Positions 36,031 to 46,006 of a DNA stretch of 64,000 nt are shown one piece after another. Each line of letters begins with the position of its first letter. The first letter of the stretch is position 1. Position numbers and translations under genes: made by a program. Under the pieces are notes generated by a model. That model saw only the letters and a list, made by a program, of their open reading frames with translations, made no database searches and was not told the DNA's origin. The DNA is from Apteryx mantelli (lineage: Eukaryota > Chordata > Aves > Apterygiformes > Apterygidae). The stretch is taken from the NCBI RefSeq assembly GCF_036417845.1, contig NC_089981.1, positions 83,741,268-83,805,267 of the forward strand, given 5' to 3'.

Positions 36031-36947
36031 ATCGCCTGTGCTGAGCAGAAGCCCCTGGCGACTAACCGAGAGGAGACTTGGGGCAAGAGCAACACAGCCC
36101 GCGCCAGCGCCCCGCTCCCAGGTCAGGCTGCTGCCCTGCACACTCCAGCCGAAAAAATGCTGGCCGAGAGCTGACTCCCTGCTGAGCAGGAGCCCGGGAT
36201 CGCAGCGGCTCCCCCAAACGACCTGCCCGGCAGCACCCAGAGAGCAACAGCAGGCGACGCAGCCCCACGTTCAGCAGTGCCCGGCGGTCGCCAGCAAAGA
36301 GGGCGGCCGCTGAGCCCCAGGCCTGCTTCGCCCTCGCAGACAGAGCCCTGGCCGGCAATGGCAAGGGCGGGTGCAGGAGCGCCAGCGCTGAGCAAGTGCC
36401 CCTGCCAGGACTCCCCCGTGCTCCAAAGGCCGCCCGGGAAAGCCGAGGAAGGCAGGCCCCTGGCTAAGAGGTCTGCGTGGTGCTCTCGGGGCTGTCCGCG
36501 AGGTCGGCCGCGCAGGGAACGGCAGCGGCAGCTGGGCGCCAGCGGCCGTGGAGCTGTGCTGCGCCGGCTGCCCCGGGCAGCGGCAGCCAGGTTGCTGCGG
36601 GGTTGCCAGGCGCCAGCGAAGGCCGAGCTGGGGGAGCGCGGTGTTTGGGCTGGCCCTGCAGGGCCAGGCCCTGGCGCCTGCTTTGCCACTCCTTTTCCCT
36701 GTGGAGCCGTGCTCCGGAGACAGCTGCAGCACGTGGCAGCGCTGGCACCAGCACTCCCCACGGGGCAGCGTCCCCCCGTGCCGACGGACACCCGCCCGGC
36801 ACCCAGCCTGGGCAGCACAGCCTGCAAAGTGGCGAAAGCGCCTTTCCCGCCCAAGAGCAGGGCCTGTCTCTGCGCCCAGCCCCTCTCCTTGCCCGACAAA
36901 AACACCCCTTCTGGCGCGAGGCGACTGGCGCGTGGGGGACATCGTTG

Positions 36948-36953
36948 TTTATT
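36948..36953 (-). terminator. Polyadenylation signal of the TOPORS-like gene
   Basis: The minus strand reads AAAAATAAACAACG, a canonical AATAAA 265 bases past the stop codon and in a sharply AT-richer patch of otherwise GC-rich sequence. Confidence 0.6.
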
Positions 36954-37217
36954 TTTCACAAGAGCACGACTTGGCAAGAGGCTAAGCATGCATTTGCCCC
37001 AATGGCCAAAGGGCGAGCAGCGTGGATCCCGGGTTTCCGTGGCGTGCTCCCAGTGCCTGCGCGCAGGACGGCTGCAGGACCTCCGCTGCCATCATCTGCC
37101 ACCGCTCGGTGCCTTTGCCAGGAGCAATGCCAGCTCTCGTGGCCTCCTCTCCGGTGTCACCACTTGGTCCTCCCCGAGAAGGCCTGGCGTCGGCACTCGG
37201 AGCTAGGAGCTGGCCTG

Positions 37218-37712
37218 TCATTGCCTTCGGTGGTCGCCCGAGCCCCGCTCCTCCGCCCTGACCGTGTGGAGCCAGGAGTCGTCGGCCCTTGCGGGCTGAG
37301 ACTGACGGTGGCCATCACGGTCCCTCCTCGGGGACCTGCTTCGCTCCCTCTCGCGTGCCCCCGAGGGCCCCCAGGCAGAAAGGGGCACGGAGGAGCTCCT
37401 GTGCCGGCGGGCGGAAGAACGTTGCCGCCTCCTTGCCAAAAGGCGGGCAGGAAGTCTTCCTCGCGGCTGGCGTGCCCCAGAGCCGTGCTCGGAGCCTGCC
37501 ACGCGGTACTCCTGCACGTCGTCGTCGCCCTGCACCCGGTGGAGGATGGAGCGAAAAGGCCGCCGGCAGAGCGGGCACTCCGCTTTGGTGGCGGACCACT
37601 GCCGGATGCAGCCGAAGCAAAACTCGTGCAGGCACCCGGCCACGTAGGCGACGTCTTCAGCTGTGCCCAGGCAGATGGGGCACATCTGCTCTCCAGAGGC
37701 GTGCGGCCGCAT
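37218..37712 (-). CDS. TOPORS-like RING-finger protein (putative E3 ubiquitin ligase)
   Basis: The 164-residue product opens with a C3HC4 RING finger: Cys11, Cys14, Cys27, His29, Cys32, Cys35, Cys46, Cys49. Its spacing and wording (CPICL, CLHEFCFGCI, KAECPLCRRPF) match TOPORS, a nuclear E3 ubiquitin and SUMO ligase. After the RING comes SILHRVQGDDDVQEY, the TOPORS linker signature, and then an Arg/Ser-rich tail (RERERSRSPRRDRD) recalling the TOPORS RS region. TOPORS itself is about 1000 residues, so this is a short form. I chose the ATG at 37712, just before the RING; the frame is open further upstream to the acceptor at 37793 without another ATG. A poly(A) signal follows 265 bases after the stop. 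E2 binding and nuclear location are inferred from the family. It may be one of many avian TOPORS-like copies. Confidence 0.75.
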   Translation of the reverse strand: MRPHASGEQMCPICLGTAEDVAYVAGCLHEFCFGCIRQWSATKAECPLCRRPFRSILHRVQGDDDVQEYRVAGSEHGSGARQPRGRLPARLLARRRQRSSARRHRSSSVPLSAWGPSGARERERSRSPRRDRDGHRQSQPARADDSWLHTVRAEERGSGDHRRQ

Positions 37713-37793
37713 TGCCCCGGGCACCTGGCTCACGCTGGCTCCGGGGCAAAAGCCGCTGTGCTCTGGAAAGTCCTCTGCTGCCAACGTCGAGTG

Positions 37794-38374
37794 CTACCAA
37801 AGAAAGGGGGGGGCAAAGCTCATGAGCAGCCACGCAGGCTGAGCCAGAAGCAGCAGCAAAGCTGCCGACCTCGAGAGCTCCCGAGGTGCCCAATCTTCTC
37901 CTTCGGGGCCGAGAAAACCCCCAGGAGCCCTGTTGGCAAGGGGTCGGCGCAAAAGGCCCCCCTGCACACCTGCGGTGCTGGGCTTCCTGCAGGAAGGCTT
38001 CCCCTGGGCAAGGGGGGCTCCTGGGCAGAGGGTCTCGCCAGCCAAGGAGGGCAAGGGAGGCATGGGGCAAAGGCACAGGGTGGGAGACGTTTGGCCTCTG
38101 CTGCCGGATCAGAGAGGGACAAGCTGCTAGAGAGCAGGTCTCTGGCAGAGCTCTGGAGCGCTTTTTGGTGGCTGGGCAGAGTTTGTCGGCGCGTGGCCGG
38201 CAGGGCACAAGGGCAGGGCCCTGATTGCCCCTCCACTTGCCAAGGGGTGAAGCCGCGCTCTGCACCGCGCACAGGACAAGCCCCTGCTGCCTGCCCCGCG
38301 GCACTGGCAGGAGAGGAGCTGGCAGCTCCAAGCCGCCCCAGCACCCCACGCACCCCCCCCCACACACACACTAC
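37794..38374 (-). other. Probable intron of the TOPORS-like gene
   Basis: On the minus strand a donor GGCAG|GTAGTG at 38374 and an acceptor TTTCTTTGGTAG ending at 37794 bracket 581 bases. The frame of the upstream exon (38375 upward) does not continue into the RING frame, so the first exon would be 5' UTR with translation starting in the second exon. If real, an intron argues against a simple processed retrocopy. Confidence 0.4.
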
Positions 38375-38674
38375 CTGCCGCACTCGGAGCAGCTCAGGTC
38401 ACCGGCAAAAGCCTGCCCCTGCAGAGCGAGGAGCACCCCGGGAGCCTTCGGGGCTGTGCAACGCCCTGGCACCCGCTGGGCACCCCGGCTGCAGGACAGC
38501 AGCCCTGCGGGGTCCGCAGCCGCCACCTCCGCCAGGCAGAACCGCTGCTGGCCGCAGAGCAAAGCCCCAGCCGCGAAGCCGCACCCCGATGGGCCCTCGG
38601 CGCCTCGCGTGCCGCCTGGCCGCAAGCGTGGGGCAAAGTGAGCGGGCCCCGACTCTGCGGCCGCCTCACAGGCG

Positions 38675-38713
38675 TGATGTCACGGGAGTCACAGGGACGC
38701 TGCGCCGACATCA
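38675..38713 (-). promoter_or_regulatory. Pair of CRE/ATF-like sites upstream of the TOPORS-like gene
   Basis: TGATGTCA at 38675-38682 and, inverted, CGACATCA at 38706-38713 lie about 24 bases apart in a CpG-rich stretch just upstream of the probable first exon. TGACGTCA-type sites bind CREB/CREM/ATF factors. The promoter role is inferred from position. Confidence 0.4.
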
Positions 38714-39033
38714 CGGGGCTCGCTCTCAGCGGCAGCAGCCAGCAGCCCCCCCAGCCTGAAAGACCAAGCCTGTGCTTGGCAAGTCCCTTGGACAGGATGC
38801 TTTGGCCCTTTTTCCTCCTTTGGGCTCTTTGGCCAGCATGCTCTTGTCGCTTGGGACGGAGCCTGAACGCCGGCTGGCCCGCCTGGCAGTCTGCGTGTGC
38901 ACTGCAGATCTCCCAAACCGCAGCGCCAGCCCCCCCCAGGCCTTCCGTTCCCGGCCCCAAGAGCGTCGCTCTGGCTGGCACCTTGCTACCCTGCGCTGGC
39001 ACCAGGCACACCTGCACGGCCATCCCTGGCACA

Positions 39034-39855
39034 GAATCACAGAGTCACAGAATCGCTGAGGTTGGAAGGGACCTCTGGAGATCATCTAGTCCAACCCCCC
39101 TGCTCAAGCAGGGTCACCTAGAGCACATTGCACAGGATTGCATCCAGGCGCGTTTTGAATATCTCCAGAGAAGGAGACTCCACCACCTCTCGGGGCAACC
39201 TGTTCCAGTGCTCTGTCACCCTCACAGTGAAAAAGTTTTTCCTCATGTTCAGGTGGAATTGTCTGTGTTTCAGTTTGTGCCCGTCGCCTCGCGCCCTGTC
39301 GCTCGGCACCACTGAAAAGAGTCTGGCCCCATCCTCTCGACACCCTCCCTTCAGATACTTGTACACGTTGATAAGATCTCCTCTCAGCCTCCTCTTCTCC
39401 AAGCTAAACAGGCCCAGCTCTCTCAGTCTTTCCTCATAAGAGAGATGCTCCAGTCCCCTAATCATCTTTGTAGCCCTTCGCTGGACTTGCTCCAGTAGTG
39501 CCACATCCCTCTTGTACTGGGGAGCCCAGAACTGGACGCAGTACTCCAGATGTGGCCTCACCAGGGCTGAGTAGAGGGGGAGGATCACCTCCCTCGACCT
39601 GCTGGCAATGCTCTCCCTAATGCAACCAGGATACTGTTGGCCTTTGCCACAAGAGCACATTGCTGGCCCATGTTCAATTTGTCCACCAGGACTTCCAGGT
39701 CTTTCTCTGCAGAGCTGCTTTCCAGCCAGTTGGCCCCCAGCCTGTACTGGTGCCTGAGGTTATTCCTGCCCAGGTGCAGGACTTGGCATTTCCCTTTGCA
39801 GAACTTCATCAGATTCCTGTTTACCCATTGTAAGTCATTGTGAAGAACCACTTGG
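39034..39855 (-). mobile_element. CR1 LINE fragment, 5'-truncated
   Basis: The 3' end at 39034 shows the CR1 tail (AGAATCACAGAGTCACAGAA on the plus strand), followed by the 3' UTR and the end of ORF2. A 180-codon frame (39660-39118) covers [21 protein letters not shown] to the terminal [11 protein letters not shown]. Upstream coding continues in another frame, so at least one indel has broken the ORF near 39640. It is truncated at about 39855, after the FADD region. Confidence 0.93.
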
Positions 39856-40062
39856 GATTACATGGGAGGAGTGGAGACTTAATGATTTCCCACAAAAATC
39901 CACAAATATTTAGTTATCTAAGTTATCTAATTTCTTTTCCTCATGACCTTCACATCTATAATATCACCATGTCATCATCCTGAATGCTGGATGCTATCAG
40001 AAATCTGAAATGAGGACAAGAGCAATCCATAAAATGATTAGCTTTGTAAGTTTATACAGAGA
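39856..40062. other. Unique spacer between head-to-head CR1 copies
   Basis: About 207 bases of AT-rich sequence without homology I recognise separate the truncated 5' ends of two oppositely oriented CR1 copies. Confidence 0.7.
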
Positions 40063-40982
40063 GAGAGGAACTCACCCTCAGCAAGTTTGCTGACGATACA
40101 AAACTGGGAGGAGTGGCTGATACGCCAGAGGGCTGTGCTGCCATTCAGAGAGACCTGGACAGGCTGGAGAGGTGGGCGGAGAGGAACCTCATGAAGTTCA
40201 ACAAAGGCAAGTGCAGGGTCCTGCACCTGGGGAGGAATAACCCCATGCACCAGTACAGGCTGGGGGTTGACCTGCTGGAAAGCAGCTCTGTGGAGAAGGA
40301 CCTGGGAGTGCTGGTGGACACCAAGTTAAGCATGAGGCAGCAATGTGGCCTTGTGGCCAAGAAGGCCAATGGTATCGTGGGGTGCATCAGGAAGAGTGTT
40401 GTCAGCAGGTCAAGGGAGGTGATTCTCCCCCTCTACTCAGCCCTGGTGAGGCCACATCTGGAGTACTGTGTCCAGTTCTGGGCTCCCCAGTACAAGAGGG
40501 ATGTGGCACTACTGGAGCAAGTCCAGCGAAGGGCCACAAAGATGATTAGGGGACTGGAGCATCTCCCCCATGAGGAAAGGCTGAGAGAGCTGGGCCTGTT
40601 TAGCTTGGAGAAGAGAAGGCTGAGAGGAGAACTTATCAACGTGTACAAGTATCTGAAGGGAGGGTGTCGAGAGGATGGGACCAGACTCTTTTCAGTAGTG
40701 CCGAGCGACAGGACACGAGGCGACGGGCACAAACTGAAACACAGACACTTCCATCTGAACATGAGGAAAAACTTCTTCACTGTGAGGGTGACAGAGCACT
40801 GGAACAGGTTGCCCAGAGAGGTGGTGGAGTCTCCTTCTCTGGAGATATTCAAAACGCGCCTGGATGCAATCCTGTGCAATGTGCTCTAGGTGACCCTGCT
40901 TGAGCAGGGGGGTTGGACTGGATGATCTCCAGAGGTCCCTTCCAACCTCAGCGATTCTGTGACTCTGTGATTCTGTGAACTG
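40063..40982 (+). mobile_element. CR1 LINE fragment, 5'-truncated, opposite orientation
   Basis: The copy starts just before [12 protein letters not shown] of the reverse transcriptase and is open from there to the normal ORF2 end [11 protein letters not shown] (stop at 40887-40889). A CR1 3' UTR follows, ending in GATTCTGTGACTCTGTGATT. It has no frameshift over about 270 codons, so it is younger or less decayed than the copy to its left. Without the endonuclease and most of the polymerase it cannot move. Confidence 0.94.
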
Positions 40983-40985
40983 CAG

Positions 40986-43900
40986 GTATTTAATTCTCTG
41001 TATTTAATTCTATGTATTGTAATCTGAGTCCTAAAATTTTGTATTGACAGCATTTCTGTTTTAGTGACAGGAATCCTGCCCAAAAGTAAGCGTGTAAATG
41101 GAAGCCACTTGGTTATGAATGAATCGTTTATTTTCTGTGTATTTAAATAACTCATATTCATAGTTTCCTCTGTATTATATCTTCTCTGCAAGGTTGTAAT
41201 TTCCAAAAGCCAGAGCTCACCGATTCTGTCCTTGGCTCACCATGGTGTGGAAGGAGAGTATCCATGTTGTTTCCTCAGTATGCAAAATCTAGAAAAAAAG
41301 CTGGTTGTGAAGTGTCACAGATTGGTAACTCCATCAGATTGCCAGATGTCCTGAATCTGTCCAATTTTGTCTCTGCCTCTATCATTTTACCTGTTATTTG
41401 GGGGGTGAATGGGACTTAAGAGCCTCATGGAGCAGAGTGACAGGGCTCTTGGTCTCCTCCCTTACCTTTGCCATTCACATTGGATAGTCATTGATTAACA
41501 ACATGGATTTAAAACCAACTGGGAAGATTTGCTGTTTTGGGCCCTACCTTGATCCACATTTTCCGGTCTATAATGGATGGCTCAGACAGTGCATTAAGGA
41601 CATTGGGAGCATAATCCTGGCTTCTGGGGATTCAATAATGGATATGCCTTTGTGTCGGAGGCAGCCTGTATTTTCAACCCATTTGGAGGTCAGAAGTACT
41701 CAAGCCTCTTTCATCTACACTGAGAAGTTTAAGCCCATTCAAAGCCCTCTAACCTTCTTTCTTTACTCAAACTCACTGAATATTTTTTAACAGATAAACA
41801 TTGTTTACTTTTTAAACTTACTTCTTTGATTCGAAATTTCTTTGGTTTCCTTGAGTTTTTATGTTGCAAATTTATCAATAACATCAAAAATTAGATTTGT
41901 CAATAAGGAGTACAACCAGAATAACACCATTAACCATTAATGTAGATGTAGCTAAGAAAGGAAGTAGAAGTGCTGCTAAAATTATCTTAGGATAATTGCA
42001 ATTAAACTGTTCACTCCTACCTTCACTGATCGAGCAGGCCAGGGCATAGGGTCTTCACAACAAGGTAGCGTGACTCTCTTTGTGTTCCCAGAGATTGGGA
42101 CTGCAGACATTAGCTCCCAGCTCAGCTCCCTGTGCAGTTGAACGTATCCCAGCCCATTGCCTGGTGTTGCCTTGCTGCCTGCATGCCCTGCAAGCCCGGT
42201 GCCCTGCACCTCCCCGCTGGGAGGAAAGCATCGATTCAGCGGGTGGAAGAACAGGCTTGGGTTTAAGCCACTGGACTGAGATTCTTCCAGGCTGAAAAAA
42301 AGAAAAATTGTTTTCTTTAAACAGATGTGATTTGATCTGGCCTTAACTAAATCTGTTAACTTCAGCTTTCCCCCTGCAAATTGGGTAGTGTCAGTCTCAA
42401 TTTGTTGGATATCAGGTGGTAGGAGAGAAAACATAATTATTAAAAAAAAACAAACCCAAATCCTGCTTCATAGACGCAGCTCATACCTTGTAACTAGGTC
42501 AGAGTTGTTACAGAAAACAGTTGTAGTGACGCTAACGATAGGCTTTAGTTTGTTTAATAAGCCTTGTTAGCATTTAAGATTTTCTTCCCCTTTTTAAAAT
42601 TTCCATTCTGAAGTCAGGTGATTGCTGATAATGCGTTTGTACTTTGGGGATGAACATGTTGACCAGGTATCTCAGCAGTCATACTAGGAAGCTTTAATGG
42701 AGAATCCAAGTCCTCAGGTCTCTACAGGAGATGTGCATGACCTGGACCTGGGATTTAAGGAGGAAGCGGAGGTTTTAATGAACCAGACCCCTTTCTTTGG
42801 AGGGGCGAAGGGAGGTAAGGGAAGCTCTTGGTGCTTATGCGATTATTGCTAATTACTGTAATTAAACATTCTCATGGCAGGAATATTTGGTGCCTGAGGT
42901 AAAGCTTGTCTGCTTCCATTCGTTTTTTTAAACTGTCTTGTGGTGCCCTCTCGAGGTAGAAGAGCAGCCGGCTTTATTTGCAATTACAGCAGCTGAAGCA
43001 CTAATTAGAAACACAGGTCTTTTTGCAAAGAGGCTGAAAATTGCTGTTTGCTTTGAAAAAAAAAATAAATTTGGTATAACTACCTGCAAAGTCAGTGTTT
43101 TTTGGATTCCGGTTTATAAATGCATGCCACTCCCTTTACCTCCAGCTTTTCCACAATATAAAACACTAGAAAGGACAAAAAAGCATGGGGAACTCTTCTT
43201 CCCAGTGCCCTGACGGCACAGTAGTGCAGTTCCCAAGAGCGTGAGAGCCCGGATCATTGCAAGGTTAAATGTCCTCCGCTTGCGAGAAGGAAGAGAACGC
43301 ATTTCTCACAATATGCTAATCTCCCTTGAAGTTTAACACAAAATACATTAGAAAATGCCGACATGTTTGGATATTGAAGTGCATTGGGAAACCTTGGCTA
43401 TTAGGAAGAGGGAACCTCTGGTCCCCAGTTAAATATGCAGTATTGCACTTGTGGGGAAAGTCTGTGAGTGAGGTCTTTGCCCTCCGCATGGGATGAAGCC
43501 ACACATGTTGGCTGTGGTCACCACCTTACTGTGAAGGACTGCAAGCTTTAGGTTTCTCTTTAAAAGTGACTATTAGATGCTTGTTCTGGAAACATCTCTT
43601 GCCAGGTAATAGCAGATTGCCCTCGGGGGACAAGTATTGGCAATACTGTGGGTCCTCAAGAGTTATTGAACTAATTACTTTTGTTTTGGACTGGGGTAGG
43701 GTTGAAACTGAAGCGTTTGGGGCAACGATGTGCTCTCTGAGAGCAGTGTAAAGTGTGGGTGCTGCTGCTTTGCTATTTATCTCTCTTCCTGCTGACTAGG
43801 ATATATTTAATCTCACTATGCAGCCTCTACTGTCATCTTTTCACAAGATCTTAAGGAGTCATTCCAGGCTATTTCTATCTGATCCCATTCAATGCTAGTT

Positions 43901-45190
43901 TGGGGGGTTGAGGAGACTGGACACAGGAGGCAATTGTTGGCCGTATTTTGTTAAAGTTTGGGTCTTTTCTGACCTCCTGCTACTTCTGGGTGCCCCAACA
44001 GTAACATTCAATAAGCAGTTTGTTATGTCCTTTTGACAAAAATTCGCTTTCTTTATTTCAGAAGTTCCCTGTATCATGGGTACCCAGATACCTGCTCCCT
44101 CCAGTCCGGATAACCACAGGGTGTTTTATATGCGCTTACCTTTAGAAACGGGAACCAGCGGAGGCTCTACCACCCCACAGAGGTGTTTCACGCAGAGCGT
44201 GTGCAGCCACAAGGTCTACCAGCACGCTGGGCTGATGAATGCAACTGGTTCTCTTAGCGAGTGGTGTGACACCTTTTTTACTCCTGATAACAGGACAGCT
44301 GTGATTTTCTGAGGCACCTGAACCGGTAGGCACCAGGGGAGCAAGATTTTCTCAAGGAAGGGTTTTTTGCCCTGATTTTCCGCTGCTGCTCTTACAGAAC
44401 GCAGACTTCATGAACTGCAGCCCCTCCTCCATCCCTTCTTTTATGCTGCAGCTCAGTTTTTGGGGTTTGGAAGGCTTTTCATGTGTTGATTTTGTGCCCA
44501 TATTGGATACATTTAAAAAATATATATATTTTTTCCATAAATCTCTGCTTCTCATAGATAATTTTTTGAAGGGGACACTTGGAAATAAATGTAGGCAAAT
44601 TCTGAACAACGTTCTCAATCTGAAGACATAAATCCCCTCCACAGAGCTGTAAATTGAAGACTCAAAGCTCCTGTTGTGTTGAAAAGAGGGACTCTTGGGC
44701 CCAACGAGGGGTAAAATCTTAATAAAACCTTTGTTAGCTGTTACAATAGGGAACAGCTAAGTGTGGTTTGGGGTTTCTGCCAAGTTAACCCTGACTTATT
44801 CCCACTGTCACAAGTACTGCTAAAAAGCACTTTAACATGTTATTAAAGACAGAGAATGAAAAACAGTTAATACTTTTCGTTTTGAATGCCGTATTTAAAG
44901 CAAAAGCTTTCATTTTAAAATTGTCTTTTATTCCCTTTCCCTCTCACTACACTAGGGGCTTTAGAGAAAAAAATCGCGTTTTGTGTAGCATTAACTTTCT
45001 TTGTGGGAAAAAAAGTTAGCTTAAATGGTCCGAAATTTCTACTGTCTTTAATGTTGTTGGAGTCTTATTTTCTGTAGGGTGAAAGTGCAGGTGTTGTGCG
45101 CTCCCCCGAATATCAGGCTAACCTGGCTTATCTGATTGTTTCCTTCCGCTCCGGTCTCTTGGTCTCTGCCCATCTGCGGTCTCTCGCCCT
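40986..45190. other. Intergenic region with no recognised gene
   Basis: AT-rich sequence resumes after the CR1 tail. Open frames up to 150 codons occur (for example 41982-42434 on the minus strand) but none has homology I recognise, and none is bounded by a convincing pair of splice sites in a consistent frame. Confidence 0.55.
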
Positions 45191-45216
45191 GTTGTTCACT
45201 CCTGGGGGCAGGAACC

Positions 45217-45315
45217 ATGCCCAGCGCCAAAGGGTTCAGATCCATGATTGGACAGAGGTGCTATGGTAACGCGGATCATAACATCAAAAGCAGTGACAAA
45301 ATAAGGCAACATCCA
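45217..45315 (+). CDS. Putative first coding exon of an unidentified gene
   Basis: An ATG in fair context (GGAACCATGC) opens 33 codons, MPSAKGFRSMIGQRCYGNAD onward, ending in HP at a donor CCA|GTAAGTA in phase 0. The patch is more GC-rich than its surroundings and carries an inverted CCAAT box and an RFX X-box-like motif. A possible next exon at 46211-46276 (acceptor TTTAACAG, 21 codons then TGA) is compatible in phase, which would give only 54 residues. I do not recognise the protein. It could equally be a non-coding transcript's first exon, or a promoter for a minus-strand transcript. Confidence 0.25.
45257..45270. promoter_or_regulatory. RFX X-box-like motif
   Basis: GGTGCTATGGTAAC is an imperfect inverted repeat matching the X-box layout GTNRCC-AT-RGYAAC. 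The right half is perfect and the left half has two mismatches. X-boxes bind RFX factors, often at cilium gene promoters. An inverted CCAAT (GATTGG) lies at 45246-45251. Confidence 0.4.
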
Positions 45316-45787
45316 GTAAGTATTTCAGCTTCTTATTTCTTCAGTGAACGGAAGCAGACAAAACCTTCTCTCTAGCCCTGCCTTTCATTTGCAAGTACAC
45401 GGCTAGGGAGTCAGAGCTACTCAACACACAGGCTTGGAAGCCCTTTGGGTGAATATTAGGTTGTATGAGACATTGTTTTAGCTGCGTCTCCATCAGCGGT
45501 ATGACAAAAGCTGGTATTATCTTGACAACTTAGGAAGAAGGGGAGGAGCGCGGTGGCGGGTCTTCCTGGGTACTCTCCGGTCCAGCGAGGATGCCTTTAG
45601 GATCAGAAGCACGGAGGCCCAACGGTGCCACTTTTAAACCAGGATGCCAGCGTGCACTGGGGCGACCGTCACAGCCCCTCCAGCCTCGCGTCCTCCTCTG
45701 CTCTCCTCTGGGCCACCCGCTCGTCTAAGGAAAGGTGGCGTCTTTATTCTGGTAGAATTAACTAATCCAAATACGCTTTTGGTGATT

Positions 45788-46006
45788 TCAATTATAAATG
45801 CTTCCTCCCATTCTTAAAATGTTTCCACTTGTTTTCTTGGCAGGACCACAAAGATCTCTCCCGAGAGTTTCACTTAGATATGCACAAAATGAATAGTTTA
45901 TCTCCAACTCCTGCTGACTTTCATGAACAATTTGATGTAAAAAGCTAAGCTGGACTTCTGCTATCCTGGCTAGCTCAGGAGTACCAGCTTCTAATATTGC
46001 ATTCAC
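45788..46006 (-). other. Unassigned 72-codon minus-strand ORF
   Basis: The frame contains EAGTPELARIAEVQLSFLHQ and QQELEINYSFCAYL, a composition that looks protein-like (amphipathic, with charged residues), but no family is recognised. A possible acceptor (TGCAATATTAG) precedes EAGTP; no good donor follows in frame. It may be a fossil of a gene or repeat. Confidence 0.15.

Larger units (their letters stand above)
36030..39033. other. GC-rich accessory segment between CR1 copies
   Basis: About 3 kb of very GC- and CpG-rich DNA lies abruptly between two minus-strand CR1 copies in an otherwise AT-rich neighbourhood. It contains the TOPORS-like gene with its probable first exon, promoter and poly(A) signal. 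GC richness depletes stop codons, giving long open frames on both strands, including one of 760 codons on the plus strand (36477-38759), which I regard as chance. From 36.05 to 36.94 kb no gene is recognised. Confidence 0.7.

Noticed and set aside
36123-36989. 288-codon minus-strand frame left of the TOPORS-like gene
   Set aside because: Low-complexity GC-rich composition, no family motif, and it runs across the AATAAA region of the RING gene; taken as chance.
44064-44312. Possible exon after TTTCAG at 44.06 kb (78-codon frame)
   Set aside because: An acceptor-like site exists, but no matching donor, homology or partner exon was found.
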